Assembly: GCA_937924775.1 (NCBI GenBank) | Contig: CALDUT010000016.1 | Coordinates: 113,235-177,234 of the forward strand | Length of the DNA: 64,000 bases | Origin: an uncultured Gemmata sp. | GTDB taxonomy: Bacteria; Planctomycetota; Planctomycetia; Gemmatales; Gemmataceae | Direction of reading: 5' to 3' | In this document: piece after piece, positions 35,682 to 44,582 of the stretch | Numbering within the stretch: position 1 is the stretch's first letter | Layout of the letters: every line of letters starts with the position of its first letter | Translations under genes and position numbers: made by a program | The notes under the pieces: model-generated | The model's database searches: none | What the model was told of the DNA's origin: nothing | Seen by the model: the letters and a program-made list of their open reading frames with translations, nothing else

Positions 35682-37124
35682 TCAGCCAACGATCCACCGG
35701 CCGATCCAGAATAGCACCGCGGTCAGGGTCACGCAGGCCGGAAGGGTCAGAACCCAGGCCAGCAGAATTTTCCGGCAGGTTCCGGCTTGAACCCCGGACC
35801 CATTGGCGGCCATGGTACCTGCCACCCCGCTGGAGAGAACCTGCGTGGTACTGACCGGCAGGTGGGCGACATCGGCTCCGAGAATCGTGGCGGCGGCCAC
35901 CGCTTCGGCCGCCGCCCCTTGTCCATAGGTCAGGTGCGTTTTGCCAATCTTCTCTGCGACGGTGATGACAATCCGCTTATAGCCAATGCAGGTACCAATC
36001 CCCAACGCCAGAGCGGTGCCGATGACCACCCACAACGGTACGAATTCGATGGCCGGGGTCAGGTGTTTTTTGCGAATCGCTTGTAGCCGTTCGAGCATCG
36101 CGGCGGGGTAACGCTCTGGGGCGGCTTCCATCGCTTTGAGCGTGCGATTCGTGCGGAAGATGGCTTGCCGCAATTCCCAGCGTACGTTGACCGGGTGGCC
36201 TGCAGCGTCGGTTTCTTCGGCCAGGGCGAGTTCTTCGAGGCTTTTCCGCCCGGCGAGCTGGGTGGCGATGTAGGTCAGGTCGGCGTCCAGTTGTTGGGTC
36301 AGTTCAACGTTGTGTTGAGCGAATTCGGCACGGATCGCGACAGCGGCTTGGACAACGTCCGGGGCCATCTCGGGACGATTGACCGTCAGAGCGTAGTGAA
36401 CCGGCATGAAGCCGATCAGCACCAAAAGCAGTAGCCCCATGCCTTTTTGGCCATCGTTGGAACCGTGAGCGAAACTGACGCCGCCGCAGGTGAGAATCAG
36501 CACGACGCGAACCCAACGCGGCGGCCGGTCGTTCCCTTCGGGAGGGCGGTACAGGCGTGGCTCTTTCAAGATTTGCTTCATCCCAAGAAGCAAGGTCGCG
36601 GCCATGACAAAGCCAATCACCGGCGACAGCAGCAAGCCCAATCCGACTTCACCGGCTTTTGCCCAATTCACCCCGTTGAGCCCGGTTCCCTCCCAGAGGC
36701 TGTTGGCCATCCCCACGCCAAGGATCGAACCAATGAGGGTGTGGGAACTGGAAACCGGTAAACCCATATACCAGGTGCCCAAGTTCCACGCGACCCCCGC
36801 CAATAACAACGCCAGAACCATCACCAAGGCGGCATCGGAGCGGGCATCGATGAGCAGATCGACCGGCAGTAGGTTGACAATGCTGAACGCCACCGCGGCC
36901 CCGAAAAACAGCACGGTGATCAAGGCGCCGAGAAAGTTGAGGAACCCGGAGTAGATGACGGCCGGAGTGGCCGGCAGCGTGCGTGTGTAGATAACCGTGG
37001 TGACCGCGTTGGCAGTATCGTGGAAGCCATTGATAAACTCGAAGCCAAAGGCGACCAGTAACGCGAGCAGAAAAATCAATAGCGGGCCTGGCGGGAGCGC
37101 AGCCACAGCATCCCAAAACGTCAT
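35682..37124 (-). CDS. PiT-family inorganic phosphate transporter
   Basis: A 480-residue cytoplasmic-membrane protein. The two duplicated family signatures are present: GFHDTANAVTTVIYTR near the N-terminus and GVSFAHGSNDGQKGMGLLLL in the middle; the second half ends with ADVAHLPVSTTQVLSSGVAG. About ten hydrophobic segments flank a long charged cytoplasmic loop at about 260-370, as in PitA-type symporters that move metal-phosphate with protons (some homologues use sodium or carry sulfate). No adjacent PhoU-like gene is seen. The upstream gap is AT-rich and holds a parS-like palindrome. Confidence 0.93.
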   Translation of the reverse strand: MTFWDAVAALPPGPLLIFLLALLVAFGFEFINGFHDTANAVTTVIYTRTLPATPAVIYSGFLNFLGALITVLFFGAAVAFSIVNLLPVDLLIDARSDAALVMVLALLLAGVAWNLGTWYMGLPVSSSHTLIGSILGVGMANSLWEGTGLNGVNWAKAGEVGLGLLLSPVIGFVMAATLLLGMKQILKEPRLYRPPEGNDRPPRWVRVVLILTCGGVSFAHGSNDGQKGMGLLLLVLIGFMPVHYALTVNRPEMAPDVVQAAVAIRAEFAQHNVELTQQLDADLTYIATQLAGRKSLEELALAEETDAAGHPVNVRWELRQAIFRTNRTLKAMEAAPERYPAAMLERLQAIRKKHLTPAIEFVPLWVVIGTALALGIGTCIGYKRIVITVAEKIGKTHLTYGQGAAAEAVAAATILGADVAHLPVSTTQVLSSGVAGTMAANGSGVQAGTCRKILLAWVLTLPACVTLTAVLFWIGRWIVG

Positions 37125-37884
37125 ACGCTATTCCCAGAATGAACACTGGCGGCTCTCAGAGTACTTCGTCGCCGGCAGAGGAAGCAATCGCGTTCTCGGT
37201 CGATCTTCACACGATCTTCATACAAATTCCGATGCTAACGAAGGTTCCGGTCAACACATCCCTGGCATAGGTTGCCAGCTGAGCGATGGCCAGCCACGAT
37301 CAGGGCCTGAGGGGCTCTCGTTGCGGCCAAAGGACCACAGGGGCCAGGAGGTTGGGCCCGGAGGCGACTGTCTATTTTTGTATGCTTTTGTCTATTTTCG
37401 TCTGTTAACAATGGTGCGCAATGCCGACAGCAGAAAATTATTGTCCAGACAAAATTATTCTTATATCCAAATTGCAAAATAACTTACGTTCGAAATTCTA
37501 ACAATCGCTGACGTTCCACGTGGAACATATCGACAAAGTAGACCTCGACGCACGGGCGAATGCGTCGGCAATTGAACGGTTCAGGGGCACTTCTCAGGGG
37601 TACTTCATCCGATCCTTTGCTCCCCTGTGTGTGAGCATTGACCTATGAGCTTGTCACTGCCGTTGAGGGCTTGCTTCGTCTCCTGGTTCTTGGGGGATGT
37701 GCAGATTCTGAGTCTGTCCAGTGAATCGAGCGAGTGGAGGAGCCAGATTCTGAGTGCGTAACCCGTGCGATTGCTACAGATTGCCGCGTCGGCAAGTCAG
37801 GTTTTTCCAGCCGCTGCGCTCTCATCAATTCGTGTGGAATTTTCACCGAAACTAGCACCAACGAGCATTGAGCGAGGAGTGGTT
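37125..37884. other. 760-bp intergenic region, partly AT-rich
   Basis: No gene is supported. From about 37364 to 37500 the sequence is clearly AT-rich compared with its surroundings and contains short direct repeats: GTCTATTTT at 37370 and 37390 (20-bp period) and AAAATTATT at 37434 and 37451. A 14-bp palindrome lies at 37513-37526. The right part carries the leader of the sulfotransferase gene. No DnaA-box cluster was found. Confidence 0.6.
37513..37526. other. Candidate parS (ParB-binding) site
   Basis: GTTCCACGTGGAAC is a perfect 14-bp palindrome, flanked by C and A. It matches 15 of 16 bases of the parS variant TGTTCCACGTGGAACA used in pseudomonads and closely resembles the general parS consensus. 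ParB proteins load on such sites, usually near the replication origin, for chromosome segregation. Confidence 0.6.
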
Positions 37885-38880
37885 ATGATTGTGTGGCTGG
37901 CTTCGTACCCGCGGTCGGGCAATACGCTATTGCGGCAAATCCTGAAATGCTGCTTCGATTTATCTTCGTGTGAAGGCCTGGAACCGGTTCCTGATCATTT
38001 CCGCGACCACGACCCCACACGCGAGGAATATTTCGGCAGCTATTTCCCGAAGGGTGACCCAGAAGAATTCTACCAGCAGGCGCGCTGTAGCTCCGAACTG
38101 GTGCTGATCAAGTCGCACCAAAAGCCCCGGGACAACCACAAAGCCATCTATGTGGTGCGCGATGGCCGCCTGGCACTGCAGAGCTTTGTGAAGTTTCAGG
38201 ACACCTTCCATCCCGGCCAATCGACGTTTGAATCGCTTGTACTGGGCGATCACCCGTATGGCGATTGGTCCAGCCACTACCAGGCGTGGTGCGAACCGGC
38301 TCGCGGGCCTACGCTTGTGGTTCGCTTTGAAGAACTGCGCGATGCCGATGCGACCGTTCTTCGTCGGTTGCAAGAGTTTCTCGGCTACACTGGGCCGGTC
38401 AAACCGTGGGTCAACCCACAAGCCGAGTTGCGGAAACGGGTGCCCACGTTCTACGGTCACGGCCAACCCACCTGGCAACCCGACAGCTTCTGGACCGACA
38501 CCCGCTTGCGGCAGTTCTACACACTGCACGGCGAACTCATGATTCAGTTAGGGTATGCGACCGTTGCAGAGGTGGAAGCCGGCGCTTACCCGGTGGGCTG
38601 TGATGAAGAGCGCATGTTGCAATTTGCCCGTCAACTTGTGAATCAGCGCAACGAGTTGCAACGTGTGGCCGATGAACGCTTGCGGGTCATTCAGCAGCTG
38701 GAAGCGGCTTGTGCTGAACGGTTAGCTGTTATCGAACAGTTTGCTTGCGGACGGCAGGAACACCTGGCGACGATTCGTCAGCTGGAAGGTGATCTAGAGC
38801 GGTTGCGTCGTGCCACCGGTTCGCGGCGTTGGAAGTTAGTTCAGCAATTGGCCATGCGCTTGGGTCTTCTGAAGACGTAG
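37885..38880 (+). CDS. Sulfotransferase-domain protein with C-terminal coiled coil
   Basis: A 331-residue protein. The start at 37885 gives MIVWLASYPRSGNTLLRQIL, with the 5'-phosphosulfate-binding motif SYPRSGNT typical of PAPS-dependent sulfotransferases; VVRDGR and the VVRFEELRDAD segment add the 3'-phosphate-binding side. After residue 255 the domain gives way to 14-residue repeats (ERLRVIQQLEAAC, ERLAVIEQFACGR, EHLATIRQLEGDL) forming a coiled coil, then a basic end. Similar helical repeats accompany transferases in planctomycetes. A GAGGAG ribosome site precedes the ATG; the frame is open further upstream without similarity. The sulfate acceptor is unknown. Confidence 0.85.
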   Translation: MIVWLASYPRSGNTLLRQILKCCFDLSSCEGLEPVPDHFRDHDPTREEYFGSYFPKGDPEEFYQQARCSSELVLIKSHQKPRDNHKAIYVVRDGRLALQSFVKFQDTFHPGQSTFESLVLGDHPYGDWSSHYQAWCEPARGPTLVVRFEELRDADATVLRRLQEFLGYTGPVKPWVNPQAELRKRVPTFYGHGQPTWQPDSFWTDTRLRQFYTLHGELMIQLGYATVAEVEAGAYPVGCDEERMLQFARQLVNQRNELQRVADERLRVIQQLEAACAERLAVIEQFACGRQEHLATIRQLEGDLERLRRATGSRRWKLVQQLAMRLGLLKT

Positions 38881-38929
38881 TTCACCGAGCGGCCACTGGG
38901 TAGACGAGGGGCGTTTCCGCAACAGGCCC

Positions 38930-38945
38930 AAGCCCCCTGGGGCTT
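38930..38945 (+). terminator. Short hairpin after the sulfotransferase gene
   Basis: AAGCCCC and GGGGCTT pair around CT, about 50 bp after the stop; no T tract follows. Confidence 0.3.
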
Positions 38946-38968
38946 ACGTGCTGGAGCACTGGCAGTGC

Positions 38969-38998
38969 ATGTCGATATGGCCCGCGGCCCGGTACAAT
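38969..38998 (+). promoter_or_regulatory. Promoter of the NAD-fusion gene
   Basis: ATGTCG (38969-38974) and TACAAT (38993-38998) are 18 bp apart. The -10 hexamer overlaps the ATG at 38997, which supports the next in-frame ATG (39036) as the translation start. Confidence 0.45.
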
Positions 38999-39035
38999 GG
39001 CCCCAGGAAAAGGTGTCGTTCGCTGGGGTGGATCC

Positions 39036-41267
39036 ATGCGGCCCATTTCGCAAGCCGATATTCGCGCACGGCTTGATGCGCTGGCCGGGCCTTCTGCGGG
39101 CCTCGGTTCGCTTGGTCCGTTGGCAGTCCGGCTCTGTGAGGTTCAGAACACCCTTACGCCTGCCGTTCGCCCCCGGCGGTTGGTACTTTTCGCCGCCGAT
39201 CATCAACCGGGCGAAGCCAGCATCCTCGAACCGCTCATCCGCGAAATGGTGACCGGCCGCTCGGCTACGGCCGTGCTGGCTAAAGCCACGCATACCGACT
39301 GGCTGGTTGTCGATGTGGGTTCGCAGTGCGATCCGCTGTGGGAAACGGCCCACTACCGCTGCCGCCGAACATCCGCGAAAACCTATCGGTTGACCGAGAC
39401 TGCCTTTCGAGAAGCGTATCAGATCGGCTGGGAAGAAGCGAAGCGTTCCGCTCAGCAACGATTGAAACTCGTAGCCGTCGATGGCCTGGGCAACGACGCA
39501 GTCGCGGTGGCTCAACGGGTTGATGAGTGGTTGGAGGCGCACCACGACTCGAACGACGGACTGATCGACCATTTCGCCGAACAATGTACGGCCGATCTGG
39601 CCGCTGCTGCCGGCTTCATCGCAAGCGCGGTGACCGAGGGGCTGACGGTGCTGATCTGTGGGGCTTTCGCGCAGTCGGCCTGGCGCGTCGCCGACCGGCT
39701 GCAACCGGGTACTGTCGCGAACGTGTTGATGGCTCCGGTTCTTGCGCTGAGCGAGGACGCGAGCGATGGCTTGGCCGCGCTACTGGCCATACAACACCTT
39801 GAAGCCGCGGCGCTGATCCTGACGCACGCCGCCCAGCGGCCCCACTGGCGTGAACAGATCGTTCCCTTGAAACGCCGTAAAGTCGCTATCTTCACCGGCA
39901 GCTTCGACCCGCCAACGACTTTCCACCGCCGGGTGGTGCAGGCTCTCTGCGGCCGCGGCTTTGATGAGGTGATTGTTCGCCCAGCCGGCCCACGCCCCGA
40001 TCATCCCGAAGTGGAACACGCGGCCCCGATTCATCGGGCCGTCATGGCCGATCTGGCCTTTCGCGACATTCCCGGGGTCACCGTGGATTTAGCCGACCTC
40101 GACGACGGTGTGTTCACCCCCCCGGTAGCCTTCGACGATCTTTTGGCTCATCATGGGGAAGTTTGGCACGTGGTTTCGCACGAATTCATCGACAGCGGCC
40201 GCACGGGGGCTTCCACCATTCACACCAAGTGGGAATGTGGGCCTGACATGTGGAATGCCTCCCGGTTTGTGGTGTTGCATCCGACGGAGCGCATCCCGCC
40301 GGCGGAAGATTTGCCGAACACATACCAATTGCTGGCCATCGATGGTCATATTCCCACCAGCGATATCCGCTTGCGGGTTTTCCAAGGGGGCCGGGCCTAT
40401 CCCGATGTGCCGGAAGCGGTCGAAGCGTACATCCAGCGGTATGGGTTGTTCTCGGGCAAACCGTCGCCACGGGAAACCCGCGTGCGTCTTGAGAATCCTC
40501 GCTTCCAGATTGTCTTCGACGAACGCAATGATATGGCCCGGCGTCTGGCCGAACGCTTCCGCCGGTATGAATCGTCGGACCCGACGCACATTCTGGTACT
40601 CGGCGGTGATGGGACCATGCTTCACGCGATCCGCACGCATTGGCGGTTGCGGTTACCGTTCATTGGTCTGAATGCCGGTACGCTGGGGTTTCTGATGAAT
40701 GAGCAGTTGCCGGAGGCATTAGACGGTGTGGAACTGGTGCTGTATCGCATGCCCATGTTGCGTGTCGATAGCGAATTGCCCGATGGCAAGTCGCTGCGGT
40801 CGTTGGCGTGTGCCGATGCGTGGGTAGAACGGGACAGCGGGCAAGCGGCGTGGTTACGCTTGAGTGTCGATGGTCGGGAGCGGGTGCCGCGGATTGTCGG
40901 CGATGGTTTGTTGGTCGCCACGCCGTCGGGTTCCAGTGCCTATGCGCGAGCAATGGGGGCCACCCCGGTTCCCTTGACCGCCCCGGTGCTGACGTTGGCC
41001 GGTTCGAATGTCTTTCTCCCGCGCTTCTGGCGACCGGTGACCCTGCCGGAAACCGCGGTGGTGGCCATCAGCAGCCTCGATCACAATGGAAAGCGACCGA
41101 TCCGCGGCTTTGTCGATGGCCACCCCAACGGTCCGGTGCGGTCGATGGAGGTGCGCGTCAGTTCGATTGCGGCGATCGAACTGGGCTTCACACCGCAGTT
41201 CGATCTTTCCAGCCGTTTACTGCAATCGATGTTTCCTCCGGTGGAAAACGAGGGTACCCGCACCTAG
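39036..41267 (+). CDS. CobT-like / NadD-like / NAD kinase fusion protein
   Basis: A 743-residue protein with three parts. Residues 11-265 resemble nicotinate-nucleotide:dimethylbenzimidazole phosphoribosyltransferase (CobT): GSLGPLAVRLCEVQ, LVLFAADHQ and VVDVGS; the GEGTGA region with the catalytic Glu looks degenerate (DASDGLAALLA). Residues 283-472 resemble nicotinate-nucleotide adenylyltransferase (NadD): GSFDPPTTFH at 288-297 (a variant T-x-G-H motif) and IPTSDIR at 439-445. Residues 485-740 are a complete NAD kinase: GGDGT at 523-527, NAGTLGFL at 546-553, TPSGSSAY at 629-636. The two enzymes would make NaAD and NADP; CobT-like and NadD both use nicotinate mononucleotide. The ATG at 39036 is chosen because a promoter covers the earlier ATG. 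Confidence 0.85.
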   Translation: MRPISQADIRARLDALAGPSAGLGSLGPLAVRLCEVQNTLTPAVRPRRLVLFAADHQPGEASILEPLIREMVTGRSATAVLAKATHTDWLVVDVGSQCDPLWETAHYRCRRTSAKTYRLTETAFREAYQIGWEEAKRSAQQRLKLVAVDGLGNDAVAVAQRVDEWLEAHHDSNDGLIDHFAEQCTADLAAAAGFIASAVTEGLTVLICGAFAQSAWRVADRLQPGTVANVLMAPVLALSEDASDGLAALLAIQHLEAAALILTHAAQRPHWREQIVPLKRRKVAIFTGSFDPPTTFHRRVVQALCGRGFDEVIVRPAGPRPDHPEVEHAAPIHRAVMADLAFRDIPGVTVDLADLDDGVFTPPVAFDDLLAHHGEVWHVVSHEFIDSGRTGASTIHTKWECGPDMWNASRFVVLHPTERIPPAEDLPNTYQLLAIDGHIPTSDIRLRVFQGGRAYPDVPEAVEAYIQRYGLFSGKPSPRETRVRLENPRFQIVFDERNDMARRLAERFRRYESSDPTHILVLGGDGTMLHAIRTHWRLRLPFIGLNAGTLGFLMNEQLPEALDGVELVLYRMPMLRVDSELPDGKSLRSLACADAWVERDSGQAAWLRLSVDGRERVPRIVGDGLLVATPSGSSAYARAMGATPVPLTAPVLTLAGSNVFLPRFWRPVTLPETAVVAISSLDHNGKRPIRGFVDGHPNGPVRSMEVRVSSIAAIELGFTPQFDLSSRLLQSMFPPVENEGTRT

Positions 41268-41386
41268 AAGCGACAAAGCCCGGGAAACGTCCGTGGGCAC
41301 CAGCACCGGCATTCACTTCCCTGCTTTTATCGATCGAGCAGGCGGGATGCTGACCAGGCCGCCCCGGAGGCCGCGTTGAGCGTGGC

Positions 41387-41974
41387 TTACTTCGCGGCGA
41401 CTTTCTCGAAGTAGGCCTTGGCGTTCTTGGTGTCGATCGAGGCTTCGCCTGGTTTCCAGTTGGCGGGGCATACCTCGCCATGCTTTTCATAATGTTGCAG
41501 GGCATCCAGAACCCGCAGGGTTTCATCAACGCTGCGGCCCAAGGGCAGATCGTGAATCGTGATGGCCCGGATGATGCCTTCTTTATCGATCACGAATAAG
41601 CCCCGCAGCGACACACCCGACTCGAGCAACACGCCGTAATCGGCGCTAATTTTCTTGGTGAGGTCGGCCACCAGCGGGTATTTCAGTTCCCCCAAACCGC
41701 CTTCTTGGCGGGGGGTGTTGATCCACGCGAGGTGGGAATATTGGCTATCGACCGAAACACCGATCACCTGACAGTTGCGTTTTTCGAATTCGGCGATCCG
41801 GTCGCTAAAGGCGATGATTTCGGTGGGGCAGACGAAGGTGAAATCAAGCGGGTAAAAGAACAGGACAACGTATTGGCCGCGGTTGCTGGAGAGTTTGTAG
41901 TCGTTGACGATGGTGCGATTGATCACGGCCGCGGCGGTGAAATCGGGGGCTTCTTTTTGCACTTGAGCCGGCAT
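41387..41974 (-). CDS. Typical 2-Cys peroxiredoxin (AhpC/Prx1 type)
   Basis: A 195-residue cytosolic thiol peroxidase that reduces hydrogen peroxide and organic peroxides. The peroxidatic Cys is C49 in DFTFVCPTE, the resolving Cys is C169 in EVCPANW, and [13 protein letters not shown] and GLFVIDKEG are family segments. The ATG at 41974 follows AGGAG at proper spacing; an upstream frame extension has no similarity. The reductant (thioredoxin or AhpF) is not in the window. The gene converges with the NAD fusion gene. Confidence 0.95.
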   Translation of the reverse strand: MPAQVQKEAPDFTAAAVINRTIVNDYKLSSNRGQYVVLFFYPLDFTFVCPTEIIAFSDRIAEFEKRNCQVIGVSVDSQYSHLAWINTPRQEGGLGELKYPLVADLTKKISADYGVLLESGVSLRGLFVIDKEGIIRAITIHDLPLGRSVDETLRVLDALQHYEKHGEVCPANWKPGEASIDTKNAKAYFEKVAAK

Positions 41975-42159
41975 CGGTGAAGTCTCCTGGGGTTGAATAG
42001 GGTCCTGACACTGACGAGCCGGTGGCCACACCGGCCCTCGCTGTCATGATTAGCAACCGGTGTGTGTGTTTCCAGCGACGAACACCAAGGCCAGGCATCG
42101 GAGCGGCCGATACCTCGCTCTTCAAGTGGGGCAATTCCGGGTTGCGCGAGGGGAAAAGC

Positions 42160-42216
42160 AAAAAACCAGCCTCTGTCACTCTTCCGTTGAGCGTCCAGAA
42201 GAGGCGGCAGAGGCTG
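42160..42216 (-). terminator. Rho-independent terminator of the PEP-CTERM gene
   Basis: On the minus strand a long, slightly imperfect stem (42167-42184 with 42198-42216) is followed by GTTTTTTGCTTTT, 30 bp after the stop of the PEP-CTERM gene. Confidence 0.8.
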
Positions 42217-42245
42217 CGGTGGGGCGTTATTCACCGTATCAGCGA

Positions 42246-43085
42246 TCAGTGGGTGGGCGGTACCCGTCGGCGGCGACGGAACCACCGCCACCCGAAGGCT
42301 CCGGCACCGCCAACGCCGGCCAGCATAAGCGTACCGGGTTCCGGCGTGGCTTCAGTGGGCAATTCGGCGGGTGGGGGCGGCGGGGGGGTATTGGGTGACG
42401 TCGGTTGAATTTCGGGTTCTGGGTTGGGGGTCGGGCCCGGTGATGGCTCGGGTTGAGGTTCCGGCTCCGGTTGTGGTTCGGGGATCGGCAACGGATCCGG
42501 TTCGGGGATCGTGGAACTGTAGGGGTTCGGTCCTAACCCGATCACCCACCAGCCAGCGGAGGGAATCGGCAGGCTGCCTTCCACCAGCGGTTGGCCTTGC
42601 GGATTCGTCAGGGTGACTGTCAGGATGCGATGGCCCGCGTCGTCGGGGGGTGTGGCATCGAGTGTTAGCAAGTTGGCGTTGGGAGGGGGGACGGAGGCGC
42701 TGGCATCGGGTGTGGAACTGGCCAATCCGCGGCCATTGGCCATTTGCCGTTGCAGAGCCTGGCTGAGGTCCGAGGGCCGATTGCCGCCGGTTAGGTAGGC
42801 GTAGCCGTCGGTGGGATGGATCACGACCGGGACGGCCCCGTTGTTGAAGAAGGCGGTTCCGCCGCCGGTGGTGGCTTGGGCGTTGACGCCGCTGGTGCGG
42901 GTCACCGCGAGGGGGGGCGGCCCGTGGGGTGTTTCGAACCACTGTTCGTAATAGTATTGCGGCTCTGCACTTCCGGAGAAGCCGGTGGCCAGCGAGACCC
43001 AGAATCCTTCGGCCGCACGCAGCGGCTTGGCGGTTGCAATTATCGCCACGCCGACTACGACGAACCACGCCGTTGCCCGACGCAT
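42246..43085 (-). CDS. PEP-CTERM sorting-domain protein
   Basis: A 279-residue exported protein. A signal peptide (MRRATAWFVVVGVAIIATAK) leads a domain of unknown type, then a long Pro/Glu-rich spacer (repeated PEP-type units) and a C-terminal sorting signal: TPEPGTLMLAGVGGAGAFGW followed by RWFRRRRR. Such tripartite ends are processed by exosortase in polysaccharide-producing bacteria. No exosortase gene lies in the window. The start at 43085 is preferred because the signal peptide begins there. Confidence 0.85.
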   Translation of the reverse strand: MRRATAWFVVVGVAIIATAKPLRAAEGFWVSLATGFSGSAEPQYYYEQWFETPHGPPPLAVTRTSGVNAQATTGGGTAFFNNGAVPVVIHPTDGYAYLTGGNRPSDLSQALQRQMANGRGLASSTPDASASVPPPNANLLTLDATPPDDAGHRILTVTLTNPQGQPLVEGSLPIPSAGWWVIGLGPNPYSSTIPEPDPLPIPEPQPEPEPQPEPSPGPTPNPEPEIQPTSPNTPPPPPPAELPTEATPEPGTLMLAGVGGAGAFGWRWFRRRRRVPPTH

Positions 43086-43262
43086 AGATCCACGCCCCTT
43101 CCTAGGTAACGTTGCAAGTGACCCATAGACGCGGGGAACATTAGCCACAAGCGGCAGAAAAAAAAATCCGAATTTTCCTCAAGAAGCGTCCACGGCCTCG
43201 GTGGAAAACCGAGGCCGTGGACAGATCAGCACTTACGGCGTTGGCCGAGGGAAGAGAGCCAC

Positions 43263-43511
43263 TCAGGGATTGGGGTTGGCTTTCGATATGCCGCCCAAGG
43301 GTCGCGCTTCGGGAGCCGCTTCTTTGGGCGGGTTTTTGCCGCTGTATTCTTCGGTGTCCAGATACATGAAGATCGTACCGGTGATAATAGCGACCAAGGT
43401 GATGAACAGCATCACAACATAAGGGCCATCGCGGCGCACGGGGGTGGGGCGACGCGGATCCTCTTCGGGTTCGCGGTCTTTGTCTTTGGTCTTGGATTTC
43501 GCCTTAGCCAT
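43263..43511 (-). CDS. Small single-pass membrane protein
   Basis: An 82-residue protein: a highly charged N-terminus (KAKSKTKDKDREPEEDPRRP), one membrane helix (VVMLFITLVAIITGTIFMYL) and an acidic-to-neutral tail (EEYSGKNPPKEAAPEARP). Positive charge before the helix puts the N-terminus in the cytoplasm. Family not recognised. It is the last gene of the four-gene minus-strand set that starts at 46866, 34 bp after the preceding gene. Confidence 0.7.
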   Translation of the reverse strand: MAKAKSKTKDKDREPEEDPRRPTPVRRDGPYVVMLFITLVAIITGTIFMYLDTEEYSGKNPPKEAAPEARPLGGISKANPNP

Positions 43512-43544
43512 CGGCGGGCCTCCTGGTTAGCGGGTGGATGGACG

Positions 43545-44453
43545 TCAGCGTAGGCTGGGGCCAGGGGAGAGAATGCCGACCTTGTCGCCTTTGCGGGGCA
43601 GCTCGTCGGGCCGCAATTGGGAGATCGGCACGGGGCGAGCTGGTTTGAATTCGGCCACCGCTTCTTTGGGATACAGGGATTTGGTCACAATCAGGGTGCC
43701 CAGATACTTGCCGCCGCCACCTTCGCGGTACACGTCGAGTTTGCTGCCCGGTTCGAGGCCGGCGTCGATCCCGAGGTTGATCTGGACGAATTCGCCAACA
43801 ATATCACGAACAACTGTGCCGCGAATGTTCTCGGGTAACGGCGCGGGGACCCGATCGATGGAACGCAGCACGGCGGCGGTTCCGCTGCCGCCGGTTTGCC
43901 GCAGTTCGTTAACTAAGGCCGTAAGGGTTTCGATGCGGCGGGCATAATCTTCGGCGATGGTTTGTTGCAGCCGAGCAGCGTTCTCGGCTTCGACGCGGCG
44001 GCGTTCGGCTTCTTCTTTCTGCAATACGAGTTCTTGCCGTTTGTTTTCCAGCTCGTTATTGCGATCGCGGGTGATGCGGAGCTCTTCTTGAATGGTTTTC
44101 ACCTGCGCGGCGAGCTTTTGAGCCTTCACATCGGCACTGGTGTAGTTGTCGAGCAGTTGTTGGAAGGCGGTGTCGTCGCGGCGGGACGAAGCGGCGATAT
44201 CGTTGTAGCCGCGTTCGAATTCATCCGCCCGGGCTTTTTCCGCGGCGTAAAGCCGCAGGAGCTGGTCGCGATCGGCTTGCGCCATGAGCTTTTCTTGCTC
44301 GCGGCGGGCTTCGCTATCTTTGAAGGCCTTCTCATAAGCATCGGCGCGGGCTTTCCAATTGGTGCGAATGGCGAAGGCATTCACACTGAAATACATCCAC
44401 ACCACCGAACCGATGAGGACGAGGAATGTCAGGATTTTGCCAAGCCAACTCAT
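43545..44453 (-). CDS. Membrane-anchored coiled-coil protein (302 aa)
   Basis: The protein has one N-terminal membrane helix (ILTFLVLIGSVVWMYFSVNA), a long coiled coil at about 35-195 rich in Lys, Glu and Arg (EELRITRDRNNELENKRQEL) and a C-terminal beta domain (IRGTVVRDIVGEFVQINLGI, GSKLDVYREGGGGKYLGTLI). The layout (TM, coiled coil, beta domain) resembles the general plan of MreC-like scaffolding proteins, but no family is assigned. Start at 44453 with a GGGGGG ribosome site. Same strand and close spacing to its neighbours suggest one operon. Confidence 0.75.
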   Translation of the reverse strand: MSWLGKILTFLVLIGSVVWMYFSVNAFAIRTNWKARADAYEKAFKDSEARREQEKLMAQADRDQLLRLYAAEKARADEFERGYNDIAASSRRDDTAFQQLLDNYTSADVKAQKLAAQVKTIQEELRITRDRNNELENKRQELVLQKEEAERRRVEAENAARLQQTIAEDYARRIETLTALVNELRQTGGSGTAAVLRSIDRVPAPLPENIRGTVVRDIVGEFVQINLGIDAGLEPGSKLDVYREGGGGKYLGTLIVTKSLYPKEAVAEFKPARPVPISQLRPDELPRKGDKVGILSPGPSLR

Positions 44454-44582
44454 CGCTGCCCCCCTGATCCGCACGCCACGGATATATGTGTCGTCTTGGG
44501 TGAATTCGTTTGTAGAGCCGAGTGCTGCTCCCCTCGAACGGGTTGGGCTGCCGGCCCATCGGGGGAATGATCCGGCCCGGTG

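Noticed and set aside
37125..37884. Possible replication origin
   Set aside because: AT-rich block and a parS-like site are present, but no cluster of DnaA boxes and no dnaA, dnaN or gyrB gene is near; only the parS candidate is reported.
38997..39035. Upstream ATG as start of the NAD fusion gene
   Set aside because: This ATG lies within a TACAAT -10 element, so the transcript probably begins after it.
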